This document shows, in pieces, positions 26,574-37,731 of a stretch of 64,000 bases of DNA (positions within the stretch are counted from its first letter, which is position 1; each line of letters starts with the position of its first letter). The notes under the pieces were generated by a model, which saw only the letters and a list, made by a program, of their open reading frames with translations, ran no database searches and was not told the DNA's origin. Source of the stretch: Planctomycetota bacterium (GTDB lineage: Bacteria; Planctomycetota; UBA1135; GCA-002686595); the NCBI GenBank assembly GCA_016709875.1, contig JADJLZ010000006.1, forward strand, positions 310,001 through 374,000, written 5' to 3'. The position numbers and the translations under genes were made by a program.

Positions 26574-27553
26574 GGCTCGCGCTCGCGGGGCTCGCGCTCG
26601 CACTCGGCGCAGCGCGCGCGCCGGCGCAGTCGCGCCTGGCCTGGGCGCGCTACGAGCTCGAAGGGCCGATCTCGCGCCCGACGCTCGAACTCGTGTCGGG
26701 TTCGCGCACGCTGCTCGAAGGCGAGTTGCTCGCCGGCGAACACGTCGAACGCGTGCTGCCCGTCGTCGTCGACGCGCTCGGCCCGCACGGCGAGCCGCGC
26801 CTGGAGTGGGAGCCCGACGCCGAGCACAGCGGCCGCGCGCACTTTCGCGGCTGGGTGCGCGAGGGCGAGGCGCGCTGGAGCGCGTTGCCGCTCGGCCTGC
26901 GCGCGCGGCCGCGGCCGCCGGTGTTCCCGGCCGACACGACGCCGCCGCTGGCGCTGCTGTTGCTGCTCGGGGGCGCGGCGCTCGCCAGCGTCGCCCTCGC
27001 GCGGCGCGGCCGTTTCGGCGCGGCGCTGCCCGCGGCCGCGGCTTGTGCGCTCTCCTGGTTCCTCGGCGGCGCGGGCGCGGAGCTCGCCGCGCCCGAACGC
27101 ATCGTCCTCGAGGGGGCGGGGCAGGCCTCTCCCTGGATCGAAGTGCGCGCGGGCTGGGAGACGCTGGTGCTCGCCGCCGACGCCCTGCCGCTCGAACTGG
27201 AGAGCGAGCCGGAGGCCGCCGCGATCGCGCTGCGCACCACGCTCGCCCCGGGCGGGGAGCTCACCCTGCGCGCGAATGGGGCGGCGCTCTACGCACGCCG
27301 GGCGCTGGAGCCCGGGCCGGGCCGGATCCGCGAGGAAGGCCAGGATTGTGCCGATTTCGCGGCGGTCTGGTGGCGCGCGGAGGGGGAGTGGAGCTTCCGC
27401 GGTCCCTGGCTGCGCGGCGCGGAGCTGCCGGGCGCTCGAGCGGGAGAGGCGCCGCCCGGCTGGCTCGAGAGCGGCCTGCCCCAGGGGCCGCGCGTGTGCC
27501 TGGCGCGATCCGAGGGAACGATCCCGCGCTGGTTCCGCGACCTTGGCCCTTGA
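26570..27553 (+). CDS. Hypothetical exported/membrane protein
   Basis: A protein of about 327 residues with no recognised family. A signal peptide (LALAGLALALGAARAPAQ) is followed by a beta-rich domain to ~residue 110, a membrane span (PPLALLLLLGGAALASVALA, ~125-145), a second hydrophobic stretch and a soluble C-terminal domain with two Trp pairs (VWWRAEGEW). The start is the TTG at 26570 overlapping the upstream stop (TTGA); no ATG or GTG fits the signal peptide. It is the last gene of the 24.7-27.6 kb operon. Confidence 0.6.
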   Translation: MRLALAGLALALGAARAPAQSRLAWARYELEGPISRPTLELVSGSRTLLEGELLAGEHVERVLPVVVDALGPHGEPRLEWEPDAEHSGRAHFRGWVREGEARWSALPLGLRARPRPPVFPADTTPPLALLLLLGGAALASVALARRGRFGAALPAAAACALSWFLGGAGAELAAPERIVLEGAGQASPWIEVRAGWETLVLAADALPLELESEPEAAAIALRTTLAPGGELTLRANGAALYARRALEPGPGRIREEGQDCADFAAVWWRAEGEWSFRGPWLRGAELPGARAGEAPPGWLESGLPQGPRVCLARSEGTIPRWFRDLGP

Positions 27554-27580
27554 TGGCCCAGGCCCGGGCCAGTACCTTTT
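27554..27580 (+). terminator. Weak candidate terminator before rplM
   Basis: TGGCCC and GGGCCA (6 bp stem, 6-base loop), followed by AGTACCTTTT. The stem is short but ends near a four-T run. The same T run includes TACCTT, a possible -10 for rplM, so the site may do either job. Confidence 0.3.
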
Positions 27581-27613
27581 CCGCCCCGGATTCCCGAAAT
27601 CCCTCGTCTGAAC

Positions 27614-28051
27614 ATGTCAACGACCCACTTCACCAACATCACCGCCACCGAGCGCTGGCTGCTCTACGACGCCTCCAACCAGGTGCTCGGCCGCCTGGCC
27701 TCGGACATCGCGATGAAGCTGATCGGCAAGGACCTGCCCAGCTACACGCCCAACGCCCTGACTGGCGCCTTCGTGGTCGTCGTCAACGCCGAGAAGATCG
27801 TCGTCACGGGCAACAAGGCGCAGGCCAAGACCTACGAGCACTACACGGGCTATCCGGGTGGTCAGCGCTCCGAGTCCTACGCCTCGCTGCAGAAGCGCCG
27901 TCCCGACGAGATCATCCGCGAGGCCGTGCGCCGCATGCTGCCCAAGACGATCCTCGGTCGCGGCATGCTGAGCCGTCTCAAGATCTACAGCGGAGCCGAG
28001 CACAAGCACTCCGCCCAGCAACCCGTCAAGGTCGAGTTCAAGAGCGCATGA
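27614..28051 (+). CDS. rplM: 50S ribosomal protein L13
   Basis: A 145-residue L13, the early 23S rRNA-binding assembly protein. ERWLLYDASNQVLGRLAS at the start, VVVNAEKIVVTG and MLPKTILGRGMLSRLKIYSG are characteristic, and the length is normal. It overlaps rpsI by ATGA, the conserved L13-S9 pair. Confidence 0.98.
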   Translation: MSTTHFTNITATERWLLYDASNQVLGRLASDIAMKLIGKDLPSYTPNALTGAFVVVVNAEKIVVTGNKAQAKTYEHYTGYPGGQRSESYASLQKRRPDEIIREAVRRMLPKTILGRGMLSRLKIYSGAEHKHSAQQPVKVEFKSA

Positions 28052-28443
28052 GCACCACGCAGTACATCTGGGGCCTGGGACGCCGCAAGACCTCCGTCGC
28101 TCGCGTGCGCGTCACGTCGGGCGCAGGCGGATTCCTGATCAACGGCCGCCCCGCGGACGAGTTCTTCCCGAACCTGCAGACGCGCAATCGCGTGCTGGAA
28201 CCGCTCAAGGTGACCGGCGCCGAGGGCAGCTACGACATCCGTTGCCAGCTCGATGGCGGCGGCCCGATGAGCGGCGCCGACGCGGTCGTGATGGGCCTCG
28301 CCCGCGCGCTGATGACGATCAACCCGACCTGGGAACCGCTCCTGCGCGAGAACAAGCTGCTCACGCGCGACAGCCGCAAGAAGGAACGCAAGAAGTACGG
28401 CCGCCGCGGCGCCCGTCGCGGATTCCAGTTCTCGAAACGCTGA
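28048..28443 (+). CDS. rpsI: 30S ribosomal protein S9
   Basis: A 131-residue S9. It opens with YIWGLGRRKTSVARVRV and has the tRNA-contacting C-terminal tail GARRGFQFSKR, including the invariant final SKR that reaches the P site. The ATG at 28048 overlaps the rplM stop. A hairpin terminator follows 28 bases after the stop. Confidence 0.98.
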   Translation: MSTTQYIWGLGRRKTSVARVRVTSGAGGFLINGRPADEFFPNLQTRNRVLEPLKVTGAEGSYDIRCQLDGGGPMSGADAVVMGLARALMTINPTWEPLLRENKLLTRDSRKKERKKYGRRGARRGFQFSKR

Positions 28444-28471
28444 GAGCCGTTCTCCGCAGCGACTCACGAGC

Positions 28472-28510
28472 AGCAGCCCCGCGGGTCGCAGACCTCTGGG
28501 GCTGCTTCTC
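28472..28510 (+). terminator. Hairpin terminator after rplM-rpsI
   Basis: AGCAGCCCC (28472-28480) pairs perfectly with GGGGCTGCT (28498-28506) around a 17-base loop, followed by TCTC. It has no long T tract but sits correctly between rpsI and the yebC gene. Confidence 0.5.
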
Positions 28511-28532
28511 CAACACGAGCACCTAGCCACGC

Positions 28533-29282
28533 ATGGCCGGCCATTCCCACTCCTCGAACATCGCGGCGCGCAAGGGCGCGGTGGACAAGCAGCGCTCGAA
28601 GAACTTCAACAAGCTCTCGCGCCAGATCATGTCGGCCGTGCGCCAAGGCGGTCAGGACATCGAGTCCAACCTCAAGCTCAAGTACGCCGTCGAGAAGGCG
28701 CGCGCGGCGAACGTGCCCAAGGACAACATCGAGCGCGTGATCAAGCGCGCCGCGGGCGAGGCGGGCGGCGACATGGAGGAGGTCGTCTACGAGGGCTACG
28801 CGCCCGGCGGCATCGCGCTGATGGTCGCCTGCCTGACCGACAACCGGCACCGCACCTCGCCCGACCTGAAGCACGTCTTCGACAAGTTCGGCGGCAACCT
28901 GGGGACGCCGGGTTCGGTCGGCTTCCTGTTCCAGCAGCGCTCGATCTTCGTCTGCGACGCGCAGGGCGAGGACGAGGACCACTGGGTCGAACTCGGCCTG
29001 GAGTGCGGAGCGCAAGACGTGCAGCTCGAGGGGGACGTCGCGACGCTGCTCGCGCTTCCGACCGAGTACCTGGGCCTCAAGGCGCAGCTCGAGGCGCGGG
29101 GCGTCAAGCTGCACTCGGCGGAGATCGGCTACGTGCCGCTCAATTCCGTCGCGGTCGCCGACAAGGAGACAGCCTCGAAGGTCCTGCGGATCGTCGCGGC
29201 GCTCGACGACCTCGACGACGTACAGAGCGTCTACGCCAACTACGACATTCCCGGCGAGTGGATCGAGGAACTCTCGACCTGA
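28533..29282 (+). CDS. YebC/PmpR family (TACO1-like) protein
   Basis: A 249-residue YebC-family protein. MAGHSHSSNIAARKGAVDKQ matches the family start (MAGHSKWANIKHRK...). VPKDNIERVIKRAAGE and YEGYAPGGIALMVACLTDNR are the other signature stretches. Members regulate transcription or help ribosomes through difficult proline-rich sequences. The length is standard. The first ATG of the frame is used. Confidence 0.95.
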   Translation: MAGHSHSSNIAARKGAVDKQRSKNFNKLSRQIMSAVRQGGQDIESNLKLKYAVEKARAANVPKDNIERVIKRAAGEAGGDMEEVVYEGYAPGGIALMVACLTDNRHRTSPDLKHVFDKFGGNLGTPGSVGFLFQQRSIFVCDAQGEDEDHWVELGLECGAQDVQLEGDVATLLALPTEYLGLKAQLEARGVKLHSAEIGYVPLNSVAVADKETASKVLRIVAALDDLDDVQSVYANYDIPGEWIEELST

Positions 29283-29364
29283 GCCCGCAGTTGAAGGCCG
29301 GGGCGCCTTAGGGCAAGCTCTGTCGCCCCTCCCCGAAGCCCCTGACCCCCGAGGATTGCCGCCC

Positions 29365-30297
29365 ATGGGCGACGGACTGCGTACGATCCGCGTCGTGACC
29401 ACCGACGAGTCGCTGCTGGCCAATGTGCGTGCGGCGGCGAGCTCCATCGACGGCTGGGAAGTCGCGCTCTCGGCCAACGTCGACGAGCTCATGCGCAGCG
29501 TGCCCGCCCTCGGCGACGTGGTGCTGCTCGACGGCTGGCTGCGCAGCGGCAACGTCTACGAGAACTGCCGCCGCCTGACGGGCAACACGCGCTGCCGCAC
29601 CTTCGTGGTGGTCGAGCACGACAACCGCCTGGCGGAGCCGATCGCGCGCTTCTGCGGTGCGACGGGCGTGCTCAACCGGCCGATCGTGCCCACGCGCCTG
29701 CGCGAGGCGCTGGCCCCGACGAGCACGCCGCCGGCCGCGCTGCCGCGCGAACACCGCGGCGCGAACGAGGAGACGACGCTCTTCCCCCAGAAGTTGCTCA
29801 CCGACCTCGCCGGCGCGCCCGGCGCGAACCTCGTCTCGGCGCTGACCGACCCCGACACGGGGCTCTTCAACTACGCCTTCCTGGAGTACAAGCTCGACGA
29901 GGAGTTCAAGCGCGCGCGGCGCTTCGGCGATCCGCTGGCGTGCGTGATGCTCGGTTTCGAAGGCCAGGTCGACGAGCAGGTGCTGCGCGAGCTCGCGGGC
30001 ATCTTCCTCGAGGCCTCGCGCGACACCGACGTGCTCGGACGCTTCGACGAGCACTCCTTCCTGTTCCTGCTGCCGAACACCGGCCCCGACGGCGCGACCG
30101 TGATGGCGCGGCGCGTGGGGGACCTGGCGCAGAAGCGCGGGCTCTCCGACCTCGTCGGCGACCCGCTGGTGATCTCGGTCGGCATCGCCAACGCGCCCGC
30201 CGCGGGCGTCAAGCGCCGCGAGGACCTGTTCTCCAAGGCGCGCAAGGCCTTCCTCTCGGCCCGCGAGGTCGGCGGCGGGGTCGTCGCCGCGGGTTGA
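29365..30297 (+). CDS. Receiver-like protein with degenerate GGDEF domain
   Basis: A 310-residue protein. Residues 1-~115 resemble a response-regulator receiver (IRVVTTDESLLANVRAAA ... DVVLLDG ... TFVVVEHDN), but the phospho-acceptor Asp pocket is not clearly intact. Residues ~155-305 follow the GGDEF fold (LTDPDTGLFNYAFLEYKLDEEFKRARR), yet the GGDEF signature reads GRFDEHSF, so diguanylate cyclase activity is unlikely and a sensing role is more probable. The ATG at 29365 has GAGG upstream. It heads a signalling group with the FHA-like, kinase and sigma genes. Confidence 0.75.
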   Translation: MGDGLRTIRVVTTDESLLANVRAAASSIDGWEVALSANVDELMRSVPALGDVVLLDGWLRSGNVYENCRRLTGNTRCRTFVVVEHDNRLAEPIARFCGATGVLNRPIVPTRLREALAPTSTPPAALPREHRGANEETTLFPQKLLTDLAGAPGANLVSALTDPDTGLFNYAFLEYKLDEEFKRARRFGDPLACVMLGFEGQVDEQVLRELAGIFLEASRDTDVLGRFDEHSFLFLLPNTGPDGATVMARRVGDLAQKRGLSDLVGDPLVISVGIANAPAAGVKRREDLFSKARKAFLSAREVGGGVVAAG

Positions 30298-30351
30298 GCA
30301 GCGCCGCGCACCGGAAATCCCGCTGCCCCGCCCGCGCAGGGAGCGCCGTTC

Positions 30352-31041
30352 ATGCCGCTTTCCGCGCTCTTCCACCTGGCCGTCGACGACGGCGGCGAAT
30401 TCCTGGTCTTCGCCGGAGAGTCACTCGTGCTCGGCCATCTGCGTTCGAACGGAGCCGACCTGCGCTTCCTCGCCGACGTCGAGAGCGAACACGCGCGCCT
30501 CGAACGTCACGAGAGCTTCCACGGCGGCGTCGAGTGGCGCGTCGAGCCGCTCGGTTCGGCGAGCGTGCGCGTCAATGGCGTGGCGCTTTCCGGCGCGCGC
30601 GCGCTGGTGCACGGCGACCGGCTGCAGCTGGGCCGCAACCTCGGGCTCGCGTTCCGCGCGCTCGACAGCGCCTCGAGCTCGGCCTTCCTGGAGCTCGAGG
30701 GCCAGGCCGAGTGCGAGGGCGCGCGCCACGTGCTGCTTTTCTCTCAAGGCCCCTCCGGGCGCGTGCGCATCGGCTCCAAGCGCCACCGACCGATTCCCGT
30801 TCCCGAGCTCGAGCGCGAGGTCGTGCTCGAGCTCGCGCAGGCGCAGCTCCTGCTGCGCTGCTCGGGCGGCCTTGCCTGCGGCGCACTGCGCGTGAGCGCC
30901 GGGCCGCAGGCCTCGCTGGCGCTCGAATTGCCCATTCGCAGCAGCCTGTTCGTCGAGACCGGAGCGCGCGCGGTCGGTCGCGCGCCCTTCACGCTCGCGC
31001 TGCGGCCCTCCGAGCATTCGCGCGCGGGGAGCACTTCGTGA
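30352..31041 (+). CDS. FHA-like domain protein
   Basis: A 229-residue protein. Residues ~20-100 have the FHA pattern: ESLVLGHLRSNGADLRFL (strand with G-R-like turn), ESEHARLERHESF (the S-x-x-H phosphothreonine-binding motif reads SEHARL) and SVRVNGVALSGARALVHGDR (the NG-x2-L/G-D-R core). The remainder is beta-rich and unassigned. FHA domains bind phosphothreonine, and the next gene is a Ser/Thr kinase 31 bases downstream, so this is a likely partner or substrate reader. Confidence 0.7.
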   Translation: MPLSALFHLAVDDGGEFLVFAGESLVLGHLRSNGADLRFLADVESEHARLERHESFHGGVEWRVEPLGSASVRVNGVALSGARALVHGDRLQLGRNLGLAFRALDSASSSAFLELEGQAECEGARHVLLFSQGPSGRVRIGSKRHRPIPVPELEREVVLELAQAQLLLRCSGGLACGALRVSAGPQASLALELPIRSSLFVETGARAVGRAPFTLALRPSEHSRAGSTS

Positions 31042-31072
31042 GCCCGCGGCGTAGGATGGGAGCCTAGGCCTC

Positions 31073-32470
31073 ATGGACTGGGAATCCTTCTACTCCCGCT
31101 TCCGTACGCCGGACTTCATCCCCGGCTACGAGATCCAGAACCGTCTCGGCGGCGGGGCGTTCGGGGAGGTCTACAAGGCGCGCAAGCACTCGATCGGCAA
31201 GGCCTACGCGATCAAGTTCCTGAAGCTCGACGACGAGGCCGCGCGCTCGGCGGTCGAGCGCGAGCTCGAACAGGTGCGCCACTTCGCCGCGATCGACCAT
31301 CCCAACCTGGTCACGATCGAGGACTTGGGGCTGGTCATGGACGTGCCCTACCTTGTGATGGGCTACGCCGGCGAGGAGACGCTCTCGCGCGCCTTGCGCG
31401 AGCGCCGGCTCTCGCGCCAGCAGGCGCTGGCGTACTTCGTGCAGGCCTGCCGCGGCGTGCAGGCGCTGCACGAGCGGCGCCTGGTGCACTTCGACTTGAA
31501 GCCGAGCAACATCTTCCTCAAGGGCGACGTCGCGCGCGTGGGCGACTACGGCCTCTCGAAGATGATGTCCGACGGGCGGCAGACGCTCTCCTTCGGCCGC
31601 GGCACGCCGCAGTACATGGCGCCCGAGATGGTCAAGAACCGCGCCGACGAGCGCGCCGACATCTACTCGCTGGGCGTGATCCTGTACGAGTCGCTCGCCG
31701 GCCGGCTGCCTTTCGAGAGCGACATCCCCGGCGCGTTGCCGCAGCGCGAGGGCGACGCGCCCCCGCACTTCCAGGACGACTTTCCCGAAGCGCTGCGCGA
31801 TCCGATCGTGCGCTGCCTGCGCGTCGACCCTTCGCAGCGTTTCCCGAGCGTGGCCGAGCTCGTGGCGGAGCTCGACCTGCGCGCACGCACCTCGAACCTG
31901 GGCTTCGACGTGCCGCCCGCGGGGCCGGCGCCGCTCGCGACCCCGCTGCCGCTCGCACCTCTGCCGCTGCCGACACCCGCGCCGATGGCGAACGAGGCGC
32001 GCAGCGCCGCGGCCGAGTTGACGCGTGGCGCGGTCGACGTCGCGCGCGGCGTCTGGGACGGCCTGCGCGGTTCGCGTGGAGCGGCGGACTCCGCCGCGCG
32101 TCCGCTCGCGGGCGACACGCTCGTGCTGCACACGCTCTCCGAACGGCCCGCGCCGCGCGTCGCGCCTTCGAGCGGCACGGCGGGCACGATCCCCGTGCCG
32201 CCCAGCGCGCACGGCGGGCTCGTCGCGACACTGGGCGCGACGCTGCAGCTCTCGATCGAAGTGCTCGTGACGCTCGTGCGTGGCATCGCGGGCACGATCG
32301 CGCGCGGCGTGCGCGCGCGGCGTGAGAAACTCGCCAACATGGAGCAGCGGCCCTTCCTCGTCCGCTTCGGGCTCTTCTGGCTGCGCCTGGTGGGCATCCT
32401 GCTGCTGCTCGCGGCGCTGGGCGGGGTCGTGATGCTCTCGATCGTCGTCCTGCGCAAGGGGGTCACGTGA
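31073..32470 (+). CDS. Ser/Thr protein kinase with C-terminal membrane anchor
   Basis: A 465-residue Hanks-type kinase. The glycine loop is LGGGAFGEV (25-33). Lys48 (YAIKFL) is the ATP-binding lysine. The catalytic loop is H139-F-D141-L-K143-P-S-N146 (HFD in place of HRD), the metal loop D158-Y-G160 (DYG in place of DFG), and APE is at 183-185. The kinase domain ends near residue 280; a Pro/Ala-rich linker leads to one membrane span at ~437-460, leaving only a few residues outside. No extracellular sensor follows. The gene overlaps the ECF sigma gene by 4 bases, an arrangement known in planctomycetes. Confidence 0.93.
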   Translation: MDWESFYSRFRTPDFIPGYEIQNRLGGGAFGEVYKARKHSIGKAYAIKFLKLDDEAARSAVERELEQVRHFAAIDHPNLVTIEDLGLVMDVPYLVMGYAGEETLSRALRERRLSRQQALAYFVQACRGVQALHERRLVHFDLKPSNIFLKGDVARVGDYGLSKMMSDGRQTLSFGRGTPQYMAPEMVKNRADERADIYSLGVILYESLAGRLPFESDIPGALPQREGDAPPHFQDDFPEALRDPIVRCLRVDPSQRFPSVAELVAELDLRARTSNLGFDVPPAGPAPLATPLPLAPLPLPTPAPMANEARSAAAELTRGAVDVARGVWDGLRGSRGAADSAARPLAGDTLVLHTLSERPAPRVAPSSGTAGTIPVPPSAHGGLVATLGATLQLSIEVLVTLVRGIAGTIARGVRARREKLANMEQRPFLVRFGLFWLRLVGILLLLAALGGVVMLSIVVLRKGVT

Positions 32471-33385
32471 GCGAGTGGACGCCGGATGTCGCGCGCCTGC
32501 AGGCGCACGTGGACGAGGAATGGTTCGCCGTCCAGCGCCACTACTGCGGGCGTCTGATGGCCTACGTCGCGCGGCGCGTCGCCGACCGCGAGGCGCGCGA
32601 GGACGTGCTGCAGGAGACCTTCCTCGGCGCGCTGCGCGGCATCGGCGGCTTCGACGACGCCTACACCTTCGAGCAGTACCTCTTCGGCATCGCGAAGAAC
32701 CGTACCATCGACCACCTGCGCCGCACACGCGCGCACGCTCTCCTCGGGCGCCGACGACGATGCGCCGCCGCCGCTGGATTCTCTCGCGCGCGAGAACGAC
32801 ACGCCCAGCCGCATCGTGCAGCGCCGCGATCTCGCCGCGAGCGGCGCGCGGCTCCTCGCGGCCGCGCTGCGCGCCTGGGTGCAGGAGACCTGGGAGGAGC
32901 GCGAGTTCGCGCGCCTGATGGTGATCGAGGCGCTCTTCTCCGGCGGCTGGCGCAACCGCGACACCTGGGAACGTTTCGGCCTGCGCGACGAGACCTCGGT
33001 CGCGGGCATCAAGTTCCGCGCGCTGAAACGCCTGCGCGAACTCGCCGCCGCGCGCGATCCCGAGGGCTCGCTCTCAGCGCTCTTCGCCGAGGCGCTCGAC
33101 TCGGGCGAGAGCGATGTGCACTTCGACGTGGCCGAGCTGTGGAAGCGTTCGCGCGCGTCGTGTCCCGCGCGCCACTGGCTCGCGCGCCAGGCCGCCGGCA
33201 CGCTGCCCGAGGGGCCGGCCGACTTCGTGCGCTTCCACCTGGGCGAGATGCACTGCGAGTGGTGCCAGGCCAACCTGGACGACCTCGAGCGCCAGGGACG
33301 CGAGGCCGAGCTCGAGCCGCTGCTCGGCTCCCTCCAAGCCTCGACGCTGCGCTACCTGCACTCGCGCACGCAGCCCCCGGCCTGA
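32467..33385 (+). CDS. ECF-type sigma factor, frameshifted, with Cys/His C-terminal extension
   Basis: A sigma-70 family factor. Region 2 is present (YVARRVADREAREDVLQETF followed by EQYLFGIAKNRTIDHLRR), then the frame breaks near 32745. The next frame continues SSGADDDAPPPLDSLAREND, VQRRDLAASGARLL, and a region 4-like helix set (WRNRDTWERFGLRDETSVAG, KFRALKRLREL). The C-terminal ~90 residues carry SCPARHWLAR and RFHLGEMHCEWCQANLDDL, an H-x5-C-x2-C pattern like zinc-binding anti-sigma segments. The GTG start overlaps the kinase stop. A single extra base, real or artefact, separates the two halves. Confidence 0.8.
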
Positions 33386-33445
33386 GCCGACACAGTTCGA
33401 ACGCGCGGGCTGGACGCGCCGGGGCGCCGCGCGCATAAGATGTCG

Positions 33446-33461
33446 CGCTGGAGGTCCAGCG
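33446..33461 (+). promoter_or_regulatory. Palindrome containing the ribosome binding site of the M28 gene
   Basis: CGCTGGA-GG-TCCAGCG is a perfect 7-base inverted repeat whose centre contains the Shine-Dalgarno GGAGG (33450-33454), 11 bases before the ATG at 33466. A TAAGAT hexamer (33436-33441) lies just upstream as a possible -10, which would put the hairpin at the very start of the transcript. Confidence 0.4.
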
Positions 33462-33465
33462 TCTC

Positions 33466-34953
33466 ATGCACGTCCGCTCCCTAGCGTCCCTGTTCGTCCT
33501 CGCCACCCTCTCGCTCGTCCCCGCCGCCGCGCGCACGTCCGGCAACAAGGCGGCGCTCGAGAGCGCGCTCTCGACCGTCAAGGCCGACGAGATCCAGACC
33601 GACCTCTACTTCATCGCGTCCGACGACCTGAAGGGTCGCGACACGCCGAGCGAGGGGCTCAACGTCGCGGCGAGCTACCTGCGCGCGCGCTTGAAGCGTC
33701 TGGGCTGGCAGCCGGGCGCCAAGGACGGCTACGACTACGTCTGGCAGGTGGAGAAGAAGGGACTCGAGCCGGCGAACTGCCACGTCGAGTTCGCTGGCCA
33801 CACGCTGACGCTCGGCAAGGACTACTTCCTCTCCGGCTTCGGCATCGCCTCCGCGCGCGAGACGAGCGGCAAGGCGATCTGGGGCGGCGACGGCGACAAG
33901 GACGCGCTCGGCAAGCTGGAGCTCGACGGCAAGTGGCTCGTGCTCTCCGACCACGGCCGCGACCTCGGCGCGCTGCGCCGCGAGCTGCTGCGCAAGGGAC
34001 TCGCGGGCATCGTCTGCGTGCCCGCCGCGGACTACGCCGACAAGCCCTACACCGAGCGCTTCAGCGCAGACCTCGAGCGCCAGATCGAAGGCAGCGTCGC
34101 GCAGGTGCGCGAAGCCAGCCCGGCCACCGAGGAGGATTCCGACCGCAGCCGTCGCCCGCGCGGCGCGCCGACGGTGTTCGTCCTGCCCGAGGCCAAGGCG
34201 GCGCTCTTCGGCGCGCTGGGCGTGCAAGAAGGCCAGACGCCCGTCGGGAAGGAGCTCGCGGTCGAACTGAAGGAGTCGCGCGCGCTCGCGGGCAACGGCG
34301 GACTCGTCGACGTGCAGAACGTGTGCGGCTTCTGGCCGGGCAGCGATCCCGTGCTGAAGAACGAGGTGCTCATCGTCTCGGCGCACTACGACCACGTGGG
34401 CGTGATGCGCGGACAGATCTACAACGGCGCCGACGACAACGGCTCGGGGACCTGCTGCCTGCTCTCGCTGGCGGAGGCGCTCAAGCAGTACGGCCCGCTG
34501 CGCCGCAGTGTGATGCTGATGTGGGTCTGCGGCGAGGAGAAGGGTCTGTGGGGTTCGGAGGCCTGGAACAAGCACCCGTACCTGCCCGAGGGCTGCAAGG
34601 CCGTCGCCGACATCAACATCGACATGGTCGGACGCAACGCGCCCGACAAGCTGCTGATCACTCCCACGCACGAGCACAAGAGCTACAGCTTCCTGACCAA
34701 GGTCGCGGAGACCTACGCGCCGCTCGAGGGCTTCCCCAAGCTCGGCAGCGCGGACGAGTACTGGCACCGCTCGGACCACTACAACTTCGTGCAGGCAGGC
34801 ATCCCGGCCTGCTTCCTCTTCTCCGACGTGCACGAGGACTACCACAAGCCCACGGACGACCCGGACAAGATCGACTACGACAAGATCCACCGCGTCGCGC
34901 GCTTGGTGCTGCGCATGCTCGACGGGTTGCAAGACGACAAGATCGACGGCTGA
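33466..34953 (+). CDS. Secreted M28 family metallopeptidase (no PDZ)
   Basis: A 495-residue exported peptidase. A signal peptide (RSLASLFVLATLSLVPAAA) is followed by a protease-associated-type insert, then the zinc site: SAHYDHVG (His and Asp), NGADDNGSGTCC (bridging Asp), CGEEKGLWGSEA (catalytic Glu pair), NIDMVGRN (Asp) and DVHEDYHKPTDD (last His). The YHKPTDD form is common in secreted aminopeptidase Y/IAP-like enzymes. The start region holds an inverted repeat around the ribosome binding site. It converges with ppdK. Confidence 0.92.
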   Translation: MHVRSLASLFVLATLSLVPAAARTSGNKAALESALSTVKADEIQTDLYFIASDDLKGRDTPSEGLNVAASYLRARLKRLGWQPGAKDGYDYVWQVEKKGLEPANCHVEFAGHTLTLGKDYFLSGFGIASARETSGKAIWGGDGDKDALGKLELDGKWLVLSDHGRDLGALRRELLRKGLAGIVCVPAADYADKPYTERFSADLERQIEGSVAQVREASPATEEDSDRSRRPRGAPTVFVLPEAKAALFGALGVQEGQTPVGKELAVELKESRALAGNGGLVDVQNVCGFWPGSDPVLKNEVLIVSAHYDHVGVMRGQIYNGADDNGSGTCCLLSLAEALKQYGPLRRSVMLMWVCGEEKGLWGSEAWNKHPYLPEGCKAVADINIDMVGRNAPDKLLITPTHEHKSYSFLTKVAETYAPLEGFPKLGSADEYWHRSDHYNFVQAGIPACFLFSDVHEDYHKPTDDPDKIDYDKIHRVARLVLRMLDGLQDDKIDG

Positions 34954-34984
34954 GCCGTCGATCCAGTCGCTGCGCGCGCGCGGC

Positions 34985-37715
<2,731 letters not shown>

Positions 37716-37731
37716 GGGGGGGGCTGCGGGC

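Noticed and set aside
29365..30297. Active diguanylate cyclase
   Set aside because: The GGDEF signature is replaced by GRFDEHSF, so the catalytic glycines are missing.
32730..32760. Programmed frameshifting in the ECF sigma gene
   Set aside because: No slippery heptamer or downstream structure is visible at the shift point, and other genes in the window have similar random shifts.
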